64,000 bases of DNA. Origin: an uncultured Fidelibacterota bacterium. GTDB lineage: Bacteria > Fidelibacterota > Marinisomatia > Marinisomatales > TCS55. Numbering within the stretch: the first letter of the stretch is position 1; every line of letters starts with the position of its first letter. Shown one piece after another: positions 16,978-25,238 of the stretch. The notes below the pieces were generated by a model. That model was not told where the DNA came from and searched no databases. It saw only the letters and a program-made list of their open reading frames with translations. The stretch is from assembly GCA_902615915.1 (NCBI GenBank), contig CACMQQ010000005.1, positions 1-64,000 on the forward strand, given 5' to 3'. A program made the position numbers and the translations under genes.

Positions 16978-18133
16978 TTATAAATCAAATATTGCATCAA
17001 ATGATTATGCTGTTACTGTATCTATTTTAGAATCATTAAATGATGCTATATTAATCTGTAACACCAAAGCAGATATACAATATGCAAATAGATCGGCTTT
17101 AAAATTATTTCGTACTGATTTTAATTCATTGCATAAACAAAATTTATTGAAGTTGATTTCCGATAACGGTGATAATGGCGAAGAATTCAATCAACTAAAT
17201 AAAGGTGATTTTAAAACAAGAATTAAACCGTTTTTGTTTGATTTTACTTTTAAAGTTAATAATGATTCCGTTGATACTAGAATCGGATTTAATCCAATAT
17301 TAAATACATCCAATGTTATTGAATTCGTTATTGTAACTATAACAAATACAACCTTTGAAAATTTAATAACTAAAGAAAATGAACAGTCTCGCTATGTATC
17401 TATAACAAAAGAAAATTTGAATCGCTTTAGCGATAGCCTTGTTAGCCTTGTTCACGAGATCTCACAACCACTATTAGCATTAAATCTTAAAATTGATCTT
17501 ATTACAAAAAAATATGCTAACACAGATAAACAATTATCTAAAGAAATTGATGAATTGAAAAATTATTCACAAAGAATAACTGATGTGGTTGATTTAGCTA
17601 GAAGCTATTCTCAAAGCGCAGAAACCAACGACTTCAAACAACTTGTCTTAAATGATATATTAGAAACAATATCTAAGAACCTAAATTATGAATTCCAAAA
17701 AAATAATGTAAAAGTGCATCTATCAATTCCAAATGAGGATATATATTGTTTAGCTAAAACTGACCTATTGATCGATTCATTTACGAAAGTATTAAACAAT
17801 ATTTTATCATACAATGAGTTTGATAGCCAGAAAGAGCTCAAAATAAAACTAACGAAAGAAAATAGTAATATAGCCTCTATTATATTCGATAATAATTTTA
17901 TGAACCAAGATTCCAATTTTTATGATAATTGCTTTAATTTTACAAATATAAATAAAGGTTCAGGGAGTATAAGCTTTCCATTGGCTAAAGAGATTATCGA
18001 AGGTTTTGGCGGAACAATCACAGCTAGAAAAAAACCACAAGGTTCAATTTTTAGCATCAACCTTCCTCAGTATGTTTCCAATGAAAGACAGCAGTTATTG
18101 AATCTTATGGATATTCATAACAGTAGTGATTGA
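16970..18133 (+). CDS. PAS-domain histidine kinase (FlrB/FleS-like), degenerate ATP site
   Basis: I chose ATG 16970 (MNDYKSN), an 8-base overlap with the previous gene, over ATG 16949. The protein has 387 residues. A PAS-like sensor covers the first ~120 residues (ESLNDAILICNTKADIQYAN). The dimerisation helix carries the phospho-accepting His at ~162 (LVHEISQPLLALN). An ATPase-like domain ends with GSGSISFPLAKEIIEGFGG. There are no membrane helices, so it is a cytosolic FlrB/FleS-type layout. The G1 box (normally DxGxG) reads FDNNFMNQD, so ATP binding is doubtful. No response regulator lies beside it. Confidence 0.8.
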   Translation: MNDYKSNIASNDYAVTVSILESLNDAILICNTKADIQYANRSALKLFRTDFNSLHKQNLLKLISDNGDNGEEFNQLNKGDFKTRIKPFLFDFTFKVNNDSVDTRIGFNPILNTSNVIEFVIVTITNTTFENLITKENEQSRYVSITKENLNRFSDSLVSLVHEISQPLLALNLKIDLITKKYANTDKQLSKEIDELKNYSQRITDVVDLARSYSQSAETNDFKQLVLNDILETISKNLNYEFQKNNVKVHLSIPNEDIYCLAKTDLLIDSFTKVLNNILSYNEFDSQKELKIKLTKENSNIASIIFDNNFMNQDSNFYDNCFNFTNINKGSGSISFPLAKEIIEGFGGTITARKKPQGSIFSINLPQYVSNERQQLLNLMDIHNSSD

Positions 18134-18809
18134 ATTAAATAAAAAAGAAATAATGGATTTGTTTAATGCATTGAATGTGAAAAATTCAAGCGAACCTATC
18201 GATTGGAAAACCTTTTCCGCATCATTTAATCGCTTTGTTGATTTCGATGGTATCTCTATTTATCAATATATTGATAGCAATAAAACACATGTGTATTCAA
18301 GCACCATAGAAGAAGTACAGCTTCTTCAGGATCTAACAATCTCTGGCAGTGGTGTAAATCTTGATTCGAATCATTTGTTAATTTTAAATGATATGAAAAA
18401 GCCAATAGTTATAGATGGTCATATTTATAGGTCTTTTATGTCAATACCTTTTATTTATAATTCATTTAAGATTTGTACGATTAATATTTGCACAAATAAA
18501 AAAGGGTATTCATCGAATGAATTACAAAATGAGATAAATCTATTTCGTAATTTGTTTTCGCCCTTATTATACTTAAAAACACAGCAAAATATCAAACAAA
18601 CCTATGAAAAAGATTTATCGATCGACAAATTTTCACATGAGTTAAATGAATTAAAAGATAATTTCAAAAAAATACACGATCTAATTGATTTTCTATCACT
18701 AGCATCTAACACCATTGATAGAAATAAAATATCTATGACCCTCAAAAAGATTTTGACCAAAAGTAAAGACTTGATGGGTAGTATAAACAATATAGAAAAA
18801 AAGCTTTAG
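18126..18809 (+). CDS. GAF-like protein with C-terminal coiled coil, partner of the flagellar kinase?
   Basis: This 227-residue protein starts at GTG 18126, overlapping the kinase gene by 8 bases (ATG 18153 is an alternative). Residues ~25-150 have the alternating strand/helix look of a GAF sensor (FSASFNRFVDFDGISIYQYI, then SFMSIPFIYNSFKICTINIC). From ~160 it is a polar heptad-like helix ending in KDLMGSINNIEKKL. There is no catalytic domain. The fold call is weak. The overlap suggests co-production with the kinase, perhaps as a ligand or redox sensor that modulates it. Confidence 0.6.
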   Translation: MIELNKKEIMDLFNALNVKNSSEPIDWKTFSASFNRFVDFDGISIYQYIDSNKTHVYSSTIEEVQLLQDLTISGSGVNLDSNHLLILNDMKKPIVIDGHIYRSFMSIPFIYNSFKICTINICTNKKGYSSNELQNEINLFRNLFSPLLYLKTQQNIKQTYEKDLSIDKFSHELNELKDNFKKIHDLIDFLSLASNTIDRNKISMTLKKILTKSKDLMGSINNIEKKL

Positions 18810-18982
18810 CCTTTTATCGGGAAAAATATTCCCAAAAAAAAATAAATCTTTTCCTCTCTTTTATTCATTAGAAAATTAATTTAAGTCAGCATTTATATAT
18901 TATAAGTGTAGTAATAACTGAAGTTAAAAGAATAAAGTTCGCTTCATTTGTATTTGGCATACTAATTGTTTGTTTACAAAGT
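18810..18982 (+). promoter_or_regulatory. Intergenic region before flgF, probable promoter of the rod/ring/hook-junction operon
   Basis: This 173-base gap separates the regulatory genes from flgF. It holds a short hairpin (GGGAA 18819-18823 with TTCCC 18829-18833) followed by an A-run rather than a T-run, so it is a poor terminator. A TAAAGTTC at about 18934 resembles a sigma-28 -35 box but has no matching GCCGATAA downstream. A TGGCAT-N5-TTGT (18955-18969) is sigma-54-like, but would give an almost leaderless mRNA. A new transcript probably begins here; the sigma factor is unresolved. Confidence 0.4.
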
Positions 18983-19702
18983 ATGGAAATTAACCTAGAT
19001 ACTTTAAAACAAAACATGACAGCTCTTTTAAAGAAAACTGATGTTACTGCGAATAACTTAGCCAACATTAGTACCAATGGTTTTAAGAAAGACCATTTCT
19101 TTGTTCAATATCTAGAAGAGAATGATAAATCTTCATTTCCAGAAACTGTCAAAACAGATTTTAGGCCGGGAACCATGAAAGAGACAGGCAATCCTTTGGA
19201 TTTAGCAATTGGCGGCAAAGGTTTCTTTTCACTTATGGACCAAGAAGGAAATAGTTCATTTACTAGAGATGGGCATTTTAAAATTGATGAAGAAGGCTTT
19301 TTGATTACCCTTAATGGTGAGACGGTTATGGGTAAAAAGGGTTCTATAAACCTAAAACCTAGCGAAGAAGAGAAAATAAGCAATATCAATATCACTCAAG
19401 TTGGTGAGGTATTTTTGAATGACAAATTCATTGATCAATTATTGATTGTAGACTTTAATGATTATGAGAAAATAAATAAATCTGGCAATAGTCAATACAC
19501 AAACAATGATTTAGAAAATGTGATAGAGCTTGAGGATTATAGAATTATTCAAGGAGGTCTTGAAGGTTCAAATGTAGACCCAATGGTTGAGATGGTGCAA
19601 TTACTAGAGACCCAAAGAAATTTTGAGAGCACACAGCGTGCGGTTCGAAGCATAGATGATGCTTTGAAAAAAGCCACTAATGAAGTTGGTAAATACAGAT
19701 AA
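18983..19702 (+). CDS. flgF: Flagellar proximal rod protein FlgF
   Basis: This 239-residue protein has a rod/hook N-terminal motif (LLKKTDVTANNLANISTNGF), a central TGNPLDLAIGGKGFFSLMDQ, and a C-terminal motif (VEMVQLLETQRNFESTQRAV). The FlgF/FlgG family is clear; being the first and shorter of the pair, it is FlgF. It is exported by the type III system and has no signal peptide. flgG follows after 10 bases. Confidence 0.9.
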   Translation: MEINLDTLKQNMTALLKKTDVTANNLANISTNGFKKDHFFVQYLEENDKSSFPETVKTDFRPGTMKETGNPLDLAIGGKGFFSLMDQEGNSSFTRDGHFKIDEEGFLITLNGETVMGKKGSINLKPSEEEKISNINITQVGEVFLNDKFIDQLLIVDFNDYEKINKSGNSQYTNNDLENVIELEDYRIIQGGLEGSNVDPMVEMVQLLETQRNFESTQRAVRSIDDALKKATNEVGKYR

Positions 19703-19712
19703 GAGGTAAAAT

Positions 19713-20501
19713 ATGTTAAGATCATTAAAAACAGCAGCATTGGGAATGTCAGCACAGCAATTAAATGTTGACAACATTGCTAACAATCTTGCTAACGTAA
19801 ACACAACTGGATTTAAAAAGAGCAGTGTTGAATTTCAAGATTTACTATATGAAAATATTGAATCAGGAGATGCAAGTAAAAAGGATGGAATGGAAAAGCC
19901 AGCATCTATTCAAATTGGACTTGGAAACAAGCCAGTTTCAACATTTCGCTCTTTTTCCCAAGGAAATATAGAGGAGACAGGTAATCCATTAGATTTGGCA
20001 ATTGATGGTAAGGGATTCATTCAGGTTCAACAACCCGATAAGACTTTTGCTTACACTCGTGACGGTTCATTGAAAATCAACAGTTCTGGTGAAATTGTTA
20101 CTGGTACAGGTTTAAAGCTTTTTCCTGAGATCAATCTTCCTGAAAACACCTCATCTATAAATGTAAGCTTAGATGGAGTTGTGTCAGCTGTTGTAGATGG
20201 CCAGGTACAATCTATTGAAGTAGGACAATTAGAATTAGTTAGCTTTGTAAACCCTGCCGGTTTAAAAGGCTTAGGTGGAAATCTTTATGGAGAAACTGAA
20301 GCTTCAGGACAACCTCTTTTTGGAACTCCAGGAGAGGATGGCTTAGGTCAATTAAATCAAGGCTATCTTGAAAAATCGAATGTTGACGTTGTAACTGAGA
20401 TGATCAATCTTGTATCCGCTCAAAGAGCATATGAGGTAAACTCTAAGACTATCAAAACTGCAGATGAGCTCTTGTCAATGACAAATAACCTAAAAAGATA
20501 A
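19713..20501 (+). CDS. flgG: Flagellar distal rod protein FlgG
   Basis: This 262-residue protein starts MLRSLKTAALGMSAQQLNVD, with NNLANVNTTGFKKSSVEFQD, a TGNPLDLAIDGKGFIQVQ motif and the C-terminal NVDVVTEMINLVSAQRAYEV. Length matches E. coli FlgG (260). It forms the distal rod that passes through the P and L rings. An AAGAGGT ribosome binding site precedes the ATG. Confidence 0.97.
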   Translation: MLRSLKTAALGMSAQQLNVDNIANNLANVNTTGFKKSSVEFQDLLYENIESGDASKKDGMEKPASIQIGLGNKPVSTFRSFSQGNIEETGNPLDLAIDGKGFIQVQQPDKTFAYTRDGSLKINSSGEIVTGTGLKLFPEINLPENTSSINVSLDGVVSAVVDGQVQSIEVGQLELVSFVNPAGLKGLGGNLYGETEASGQPLFGTPGEDGLGQLNQGYLEKSNVDVVTEMINLVSAQRAYEVNSKTIKTADELLSMTNNLKR

Positions 20502-20507
20502 TTTTTA

Positions 20508-21185
20508 ATGAGCATAAAAAAGAAAAGCATCTTTTTAATCACACTGGTATCCACTTTGTTGGGTTCAGATGTTGATGTAAAAAACAAATTAAGATATTCA
20601 TTAAAGGACATGTTCTCAAAGAATTTCAATGTTGATACATCAAATGTTTTTATAGTGATTTATCATTATCCTAAAAACATGACTAAAGGGAAATACCATT
20701 TTCTTTTGAAGAACTCATTAAAACTTGGTCATCAAACCTTAATGGCAACTACCAATGGTAACAACCGGTTGCCTGTTACTATCAATGCAGCTATAAAAAA
20801 AGGTGTATATGTTGCAACAAAACCTGTGAAATACAGAAAAATCCTTAATAAAAAGGATTTTGAACTAAAAACTTTATTGCTAGATAGAAACTATAATGAA
20901 TTTGCTATCAAATTTCCAATCTCTAAAGATCTTGAAACCATTCGCTTTATTCCTGAAGGCACTATACTTAAGAAAGCTATGTATGAAAAAAGACCTGATC
21001 TTCAACGCGGAGAAGTCGTCCAAGTCAAACTGAAAAATGGAAATATTACTGTCATACTTTCTGGTAAAACACGTAATAAAGGTAATATAGGAGAAATAAT
21101 AAAAGTAGCGCTTGATAATAGCCGTCAAACTTTTTCAGGTACCATTAATTCTGACAAATCAATACTTGTGGAGCTAAATAAATGA
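20508..21185 (+). CDS. flgA: P-ring assembly chaperone FlgA
   Basis: This 225-residue protein has an N-terminal signal peptide (MSIKKKSIFLITLVSTLLGS), a variable middle, and a C-terminal SAF-type domain (FIPEGTILKKAMYEKRPDLQ, RGEVVQVKLKNGNITVILSG, then GNIGEIIKVALDNSRQTFSG). FlgA is the periplasmic chaperone for FlgI polymerisation around the rod. Its placement before flgH-flgI supports the call. It overlaps flgH by four bases (ATGA). Confidence 0.88.
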   Translation: MSIKKKSIFLITLVSTLLGSDVDVKNKLRYSLKDMFSKNFNVDTSNVFIVIYHYPKNMTKGKYHFLLKNSLKLGHQTLMATTNGNNRLPVTINAAIKKGVYVATKPVKYRKILNKKDFELKTLLLDRNYNEFAIKFPISKDLETIRFIPEGTILKKAMYEKRPDLQRGEVVQVKLKNGNITVILSGKTRNKGNIGEIIKVALDNSRQTFSGTINSDKSILVELNK

Positions 21186-21862
21186 AAATTATATTGATCA
21201 TTACTGTATTTTTGAACATATCATATAGCCAAAACTTTCAATCTTTTTATCAAGATGTAAGAGGTAGACAAGCTGGAGATGTATTGACAGTTTTAGTAAC
21301 TGAAACATCGAATGCATCCAGGGAATCCCGCACTAATGTTTCATCCAATGCTGGAATGTCATTGGATGGTAGTGTTAGTGGTACATTTTCAAAATACCTT
21401 CCATTGTTTGGAGCGCAAAGTTCTACTTCTAGTAATATGGATGGCAATGAAGGTTCTCAGATAAAGGATAGATTAGAAGCAAAAGTATCTGTTACAATTT
21501 TAGAAGATAAAAAAAATAGATTAAATCCTGGGACATTCAGGATCGAAGGAAAAAGAGAAGTAACAATTAATGGTGAGAAAAATTTTATTAGAATACGTGG
21601 ACTGATCAGAGAAAGAGACATTAGCACTGACAACACAATATTTTCATACAATATTGCTGATGCTGAAATTGAATATTTAAAAGGCAGTCCTTTAAAAAAT
21701 ATCGTAGCACCTCCAAGGCGCTTTAGAAAGCTAGGTACTGCTATTTTGGGTCTTGCAATGGTTGGATTAGCGATGCAATACCAAAATGGTTTACCATCTG
21801 ATGATCCTAATGCATCAGAAACAAATGATTCTTCAGATGATAATGCAGGAGCATCTCAATGA
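21182..21862 (+). CDS. flgH: Flagellar L-ring protein FlgH without a lipobox
   Basis: This 226-residue protein has the FlgH core: RQAGDVLTVLVTETSNASRE, EGSQIKDRLEAKVSVTILED, and GKREVTINGEKNFIRIRGLI. It normally forms the outer-membrane ring around the rod. The N terminus is a signal peptide ending NISYS/QNFQS, with no Cys, so it cannot be lipidated as E. coli FlgH is. The C terminus is also unusual, with a hydrophobic stretch (LGTAILGLAMVGLAMQY) and an acidic Ser/Asp-rich tail. It overlaps flgI by four bases. Confidence 0.9.
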   Translation: MKIILIITVFLNISYSQNFQSFYQDVRGRQAGDVLTVLVTETSNASRESRTNVSSNAGMSLDGSVSGTFSKYLPLFGAQSSTSSNMDGNEGSQIKDRLEAKVSVTILEDKKNRLNPGTFRIEGKREVTINGEKNFIRIRGLIRERDISTDNTIFSYNIADAEIEYLKGSPLKNIVAPPRRFRKLGTAILGLAMVGLAMQYQNGLPSDDPNASETNDSSDDNAGASQ

Positions 21863-23028
21863 AAAAAATTATATTATTATTAACTACATCTATAGCACTA
21901 AGTCAAACCTTTAGTGAGGTAAGGATAAAAAATCTGACTTATGTTGAAGATACGGGTAAAAAACAATTAATTGGTTATGGCTTGGTAGTAGGTTTGGATG
22001 GAACTGGCGATAGAGCCACTGGAACTCAAGGAGCTATATTTACTGTACAAACCATAAGCAATATGTTAGAAAATTTTGGTATCACTGTCCCAAATCAAAG
22101 ATTAAGAACAAGAAATGTAGCAGCTGTCATGGTAACCGCAGAATTACCATCATGGGGTATGATAGGTTCGCAGTTTGACGTTAATGTTGCTTCTCTAGGA
22201 GATGCTACTAGCTTGCAGGGTGGCGTTCTTTTAATGGCTCCTTTAAAAGCAGGTGACAATCCGAGTAAAATATGGGGAATGGCACAAGGCCCAATTTCAA
22301 TAGGTGGCTACAATGCAGACTCTGGTGGTGGAGATCAAATCAAAAAGAACCATGCATTAACTGGAAGAGTTCCAAATGGTGCTTCATTAGTAACAAAACC
22401 AGACAATATGGACTTCTCATCGGAGAAAAAATTGCGTTTTATACTTCACAATCCAGATTATAATACCGCGATTGATATTAAAGAAAAAATGATTACTTTT
22501 ACTCCTGAGGGTGCAAATGTACCAGTTGATGCTAAAGTCCTCAGTTCAGGTGTAGTTGAAGTCAATTTAGACGAACAACTGTTAGAAACTAACCCAAATT
22601 ATGTTCCTGGATTAATTAGTGAATTACAAAAGCTGAATGCATTTGCATACACCGAAGCTAGAGTAATCATAAATGAAAGAACTGGCACAGTTGTCGCTGG
22701 TGGTGATGTGATTTTAGAACCTGTAATGGTATCTCATGGTAGCTTAGTTATCCAGATCAAAGAAGAAGAAGAAAATGCTATGCAAATCAACCAAACTGGA
22801 CCTGGAGCTACTACAGTTGCTGCAGGTACGCCTGCTACAACTACAAACACTACTGCAGAAGCTACAGAAACAGTTCAGCCGGTGGAATTCTTTAGAAAGT
22901 CTACATCCGTTCAGGATCTAGCTAATACTTTAAATGGCGGGATGGTGTTGAGTCCAAGAGACATCATTGCTATTTTTCAAGCGATCGATCAAGCGGGAGC
23001 TTTAAGAGCAAAGCTCATAATAATATGA
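21859..23028 (+). CDS. flgI: Flagellar P-ring protein FlgI
   Basis: This 389-residue protein has a signal peptide ending IALS/QTFSEV and the FlgI signature (VRIKNLTYVEDTGKKQLIGY, then GLVVGLDGTGDR). It also has QRLRTRNVAAVMVTAELP, INERTGTVVAGGDV and a C-terminal ISP-type LSPRDIIAIFQAIDQAGALR. A Thr/Ala-rich insert lies at ~310-335. FlgI forms the periplasmic bushing in the peptidoglycan layer. Its presence with FlgH shows a Gram-negative envelope. Confidence 0.96.
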   Translation: MKKIILLLTTSIALSQTFSEVRIKNLTYVEDTGKKQLIGYGLVVGLDGTGDRATGTQGAIFTVQTISNMLENFGITVPNQRLRTRNVAAVMVTAELPSWGMIGSQFDVNVASLGDATSLQGGVLLMAPLKAGDNPSKIWGMAQGPISIGGYNADSGGGDQIKKNHALTGRVPNGASLVTKPDNMDFSSEKKLRFILHNPDYNTAIDIKEKMITFTPEGANVPVDAKVLSSGVVEVNLDEQLLETNPNYVPGLISELQKLNAFAYTEARVIINERTGTVVAGGDVILEPVMVSHGSLVIQIKEEEENAMQINQTGPGATTVAAGTPATTTNTTAEATETVQPVEFFRKSTSVQDLANTLNGGMVLSPRDIIAIFQAIDQAGALRAKLIII

Positions 23029-23402
23029 ACGATATTAAGATACACAATCAATTATCGAATACTCCTACAGATCAAACTAATCGATCCAAGGATATTAAGC
23101 TAAAAGAGAGTACTGAGAAAATGGAAGCAGCTTTCTTGAATTTTGTTTTCAAGGAAATGGAAAAAACCATCCAAAAGGTAAAGATCGATGAAAGTTCAGA
23201 CAATAACCTTTCCTCTATGATGTTTAGCACAGTAATGGCTGACTCTATTGCAGAGCAAGGTGGTTTTGGATTATCTGAAACAATCTATACAAGCCTTGCT
23301 GAAAAATCTTTCGGGTCTGATCTTGAATCGTTGAAAAACAATGCAGACAACTTTATAAATGTAATTGAACTAATGAAATTAAAAGAAATGAATTCAAAAT
23401 GA
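23025..23402 (+). CDS. flgJ: FlgJ-like rod-binding protein, no muramidase domain
   Basis: This 125-residue protein corresponds to the FlgJ N-terminal rod-binding domain: EKMEAAFLNFVFKEMEKTIQ, a variable loop, and AEQGGFGLSETIYTSL. E. coli FlgJ is 313 residues because it also has a glucosaminidase domain; here that is absent, as in many non-gammaproteobacterial FlgJ proteins. A separate cell-wall hydrolase must open the peptidoglycan for the rod. Overlaps of four bases on both sides show tight coupling. Confidence 0.85.
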   Translation: MNDIKIHNQLSNTPTDQTNRSKDIKLKESTEKMEAAFLNFVFKEMEKTIQKVKIDESSDNNLSSMMFSTVMADSIAEQGGFGLSETIYTSLAEKSFGSDLESLKNNADNFINVIELMKLKEMNSK

Positions 23403-23908
23403 ATACCATTAACATACAATACGAAAACATTACAGCTGTTCTTTCAAAGGAATTAGCTGTTTATGAGACCATAATTGATCTTTTTAGACAAAAACAAGAA
23501 TGTATACTCAAAGGAAATATAGACAATTTGAAATCCATTGTTGAAGAAATTCAAGCTTCCTCAACCCTAGCTAGGAAATATCAAACTGAAAGAGATGCTA
23601 TTACAAAGCTAGTATTAGATGAAATGAACGATAACGGTCCCCATACTATGAAAACACTCATGAAGGCTTTTGACCCCAAAAGATCATCAGAGTTAGAGAT
23701 GCTTCATTATAAATTAAAATCTTCTGCGATGAGAGTAAACGAGCTTGGAAGAGAAAACGATTATCTGCTATCAGCATCTGTTGAGCATATTAAAAACTTA
23801 GTTTCCTTGTTCATTGATAAAAAAGATAGTACTTCTATTAATTATAATAATGATGGCTTACTTAGAGAGTCTAAGTTAGAACATAAGGTCTTGGACATAC
23901 AGGTTTAA
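23399..23908 (+). CDS. flgN: FlgN-family chaperone
   Basis: This 169-residue, almost wholly helical protein has ELAVYETIIDLFRQKQECIL near the N terminus and MRVNELGRENDYLLSASVEH near the C terminus, the normal FlgN pattern. FlgN is the export chaperone of the hook-filament junction proteins FlgK and FlgL. The gene lies directly before flgK (one base gap), which supports the call. Confidence 0.82.
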   Translation: MNTINIQYENITAVLSKELAVYETIIDLFRQKQECILKGNIDNLKSIVEEIQASSTLARKYQTERDAITKLVLDEMNDNGPHTMKTLMKAFDPKRSSELEMLHYKLKSSAMRVNELGRENDYLLSASVEHIKNLVSLFIDKKDSTSINYNNDGLLRESKLEHKVLDIQV

Positions 23909-23909
23909 A

Positions 23910-25226
23910 ATGTCTATTACAAGCATATACGAAGCATCAAGAAGGTCATTAAGCAATCAGCAGGCAGCAATAAATGTAACAGCTCAAAACATTACAAATG
24001 CCAATAATGAAAATTTTTCAAGAAGAAAGATTGATTTTAATTTCAAATCAACTGGGATCTCTAGTCAAAACGTAGAGAGAGTTCATGATAAGTTTTTAGA
24101 AAATCAAATAAGGCTTGAAAATCAGGAGTATGGCAGGGCAAATGTTCAAAGCTCTTTATTTAAAAATGTTGAAATTATTTTTGGTGAGCCAGGCGAAAGT
24201 AGTCTCTCAAGTGTTATGGAAAAATTTTGGAATTCCTGGGATGAATTATCAAATGATCCAGAGAGCGAAGTAAAGAGAATACTGGTAGGTAATAGTGGTG
24301 AACAACTAGCTAACAGCTTTAATAGCTTAAATGATAGAATGGAAAATTTATCTCGAGAATCTGCATCAATGGCACAAGATAAAGTTACCAAAGTAAATGC
24401 TTTAATCGATCAACTTGGAGTGGTCAACAGAACAGCCAATAGATCTGCCGAATTGTTAGATAAGGAAGATATAATTATCAATGATCTTTCAAAACTAATT
24501 AATATCCAAATTAAAGAAGATGAAACAGGAAGAAAATCAGTCAGAAGCGGTGGATACAGTCTTATAAATGGGTCTGAAGTAACAAAGTTTAGTGTTAGCT
24601 CTGTTAATTCAGATTCTTTACAAAAGTTAGAGATAACTACTGAAAGAGGGGATAAGGTTAATATCAATTCAGGCGAATTAGGGGGTGTGCTTGAGTTTAA
24701 CAATGAATATTTAAAATCATATAAGAATGATATAGATGTCATTGCTAAATCAATTATTGATAAAGTAAATGAAAAACATTCAACTGGTTACGGATTGAAT
24801 AATTCTACCGGAAATAATTTCTTTGCAGGTACTAAAGCTAAGAACATTCAATTAAATAAAAATTTAAAAGATGATTTTTCCTTAATAGCAACATCCTCTG
24901 CTCAAAACACTATTGGTGACGGATCAATTGCTCAAGAGATTGCTAATATTAGATCAACATTAGATGATGAAACTGGAAGATCGATTGATGATAATTATCA
25001 GATTTTAGTTACAAATGTTTCTGTTGATGGAAATAAAGAGAATTTTATAAGTCAAAATCAAGATAAGATTATTACTCAACTCAGAGCACAAAAAGCTTCA
25101 TACTCAGGTGTTTCGCTTGATGAGGAAATGACGAACCTGTTAAAATATGAAAGAGCGTATCAAGCAGCCGCTAAAGTAGCTCAAGCTGTTGACGAAATAA
25201 TGAAAACTATCTTACAACTTGTTTAA
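23910..25226 (+). CDS. flgK: Hook-filament junction protein FlgK (HAP1)
   Basis: This 438-residue protein has an N-terminal motif (YEASRRSLSNQQAAINVTAQ, then NITNANNENFSRRKID), a VMEKFWNSWDELSNDPES region typical of FlgK, and a C-terminal motif (MTNLLKYERAYQAAAKVAQA, then VDEIMKTIL). It is shorter than E. coli FlgK (547), with a reduced variable domain. It caps the hook and joins it to the filament. Confidence 0.95.
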   Translation: MSITSIYEASRRSLSNQQAAINVTAQNITNANNENFSRRKIDFNFKSTGISSQNVERVHDKFLENQIRLENQEYGRANVQSSLFKNVEIIFGEPGESSLSSVMEKFWNSWDELSNDPESEVKRILVGNSGEQLANSFNSLNDRMENLSRESASMAQDKVTKVNALIDQLGVVNRTANRSAELLDKEDIIINDLSKLINIQIKEDETGRKSVRSGGYSLINGSEVTKFSVSSVNSDSLQKLEITTERGDKVNINSGELGGVLEFNNEYLKSYKNDIDVIAKSIIDKVNEKHSTGYGLNNSTGNNFFAGTKAKNIQLNKNLKDDFSLIATSSAQNTIGDGSIAQEIANIRSTLDDETGRSIDDNYQILVTNVSVDGNKENFISQNQDKIITQLRAQKASYSGVSLDEEMTNLLKYERAYQAAAKVAQAVDEIMKTILQLV

Positions 25227-25238
25227 TAGGATATTAGT

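Noticed and set aside
18819-18842. Hairpin GGGAA/TTCCC after the GAF-like gene as a terminator
   Set aside because: The stem is only five bases and is followed by A's, not T's, on the coding strand.
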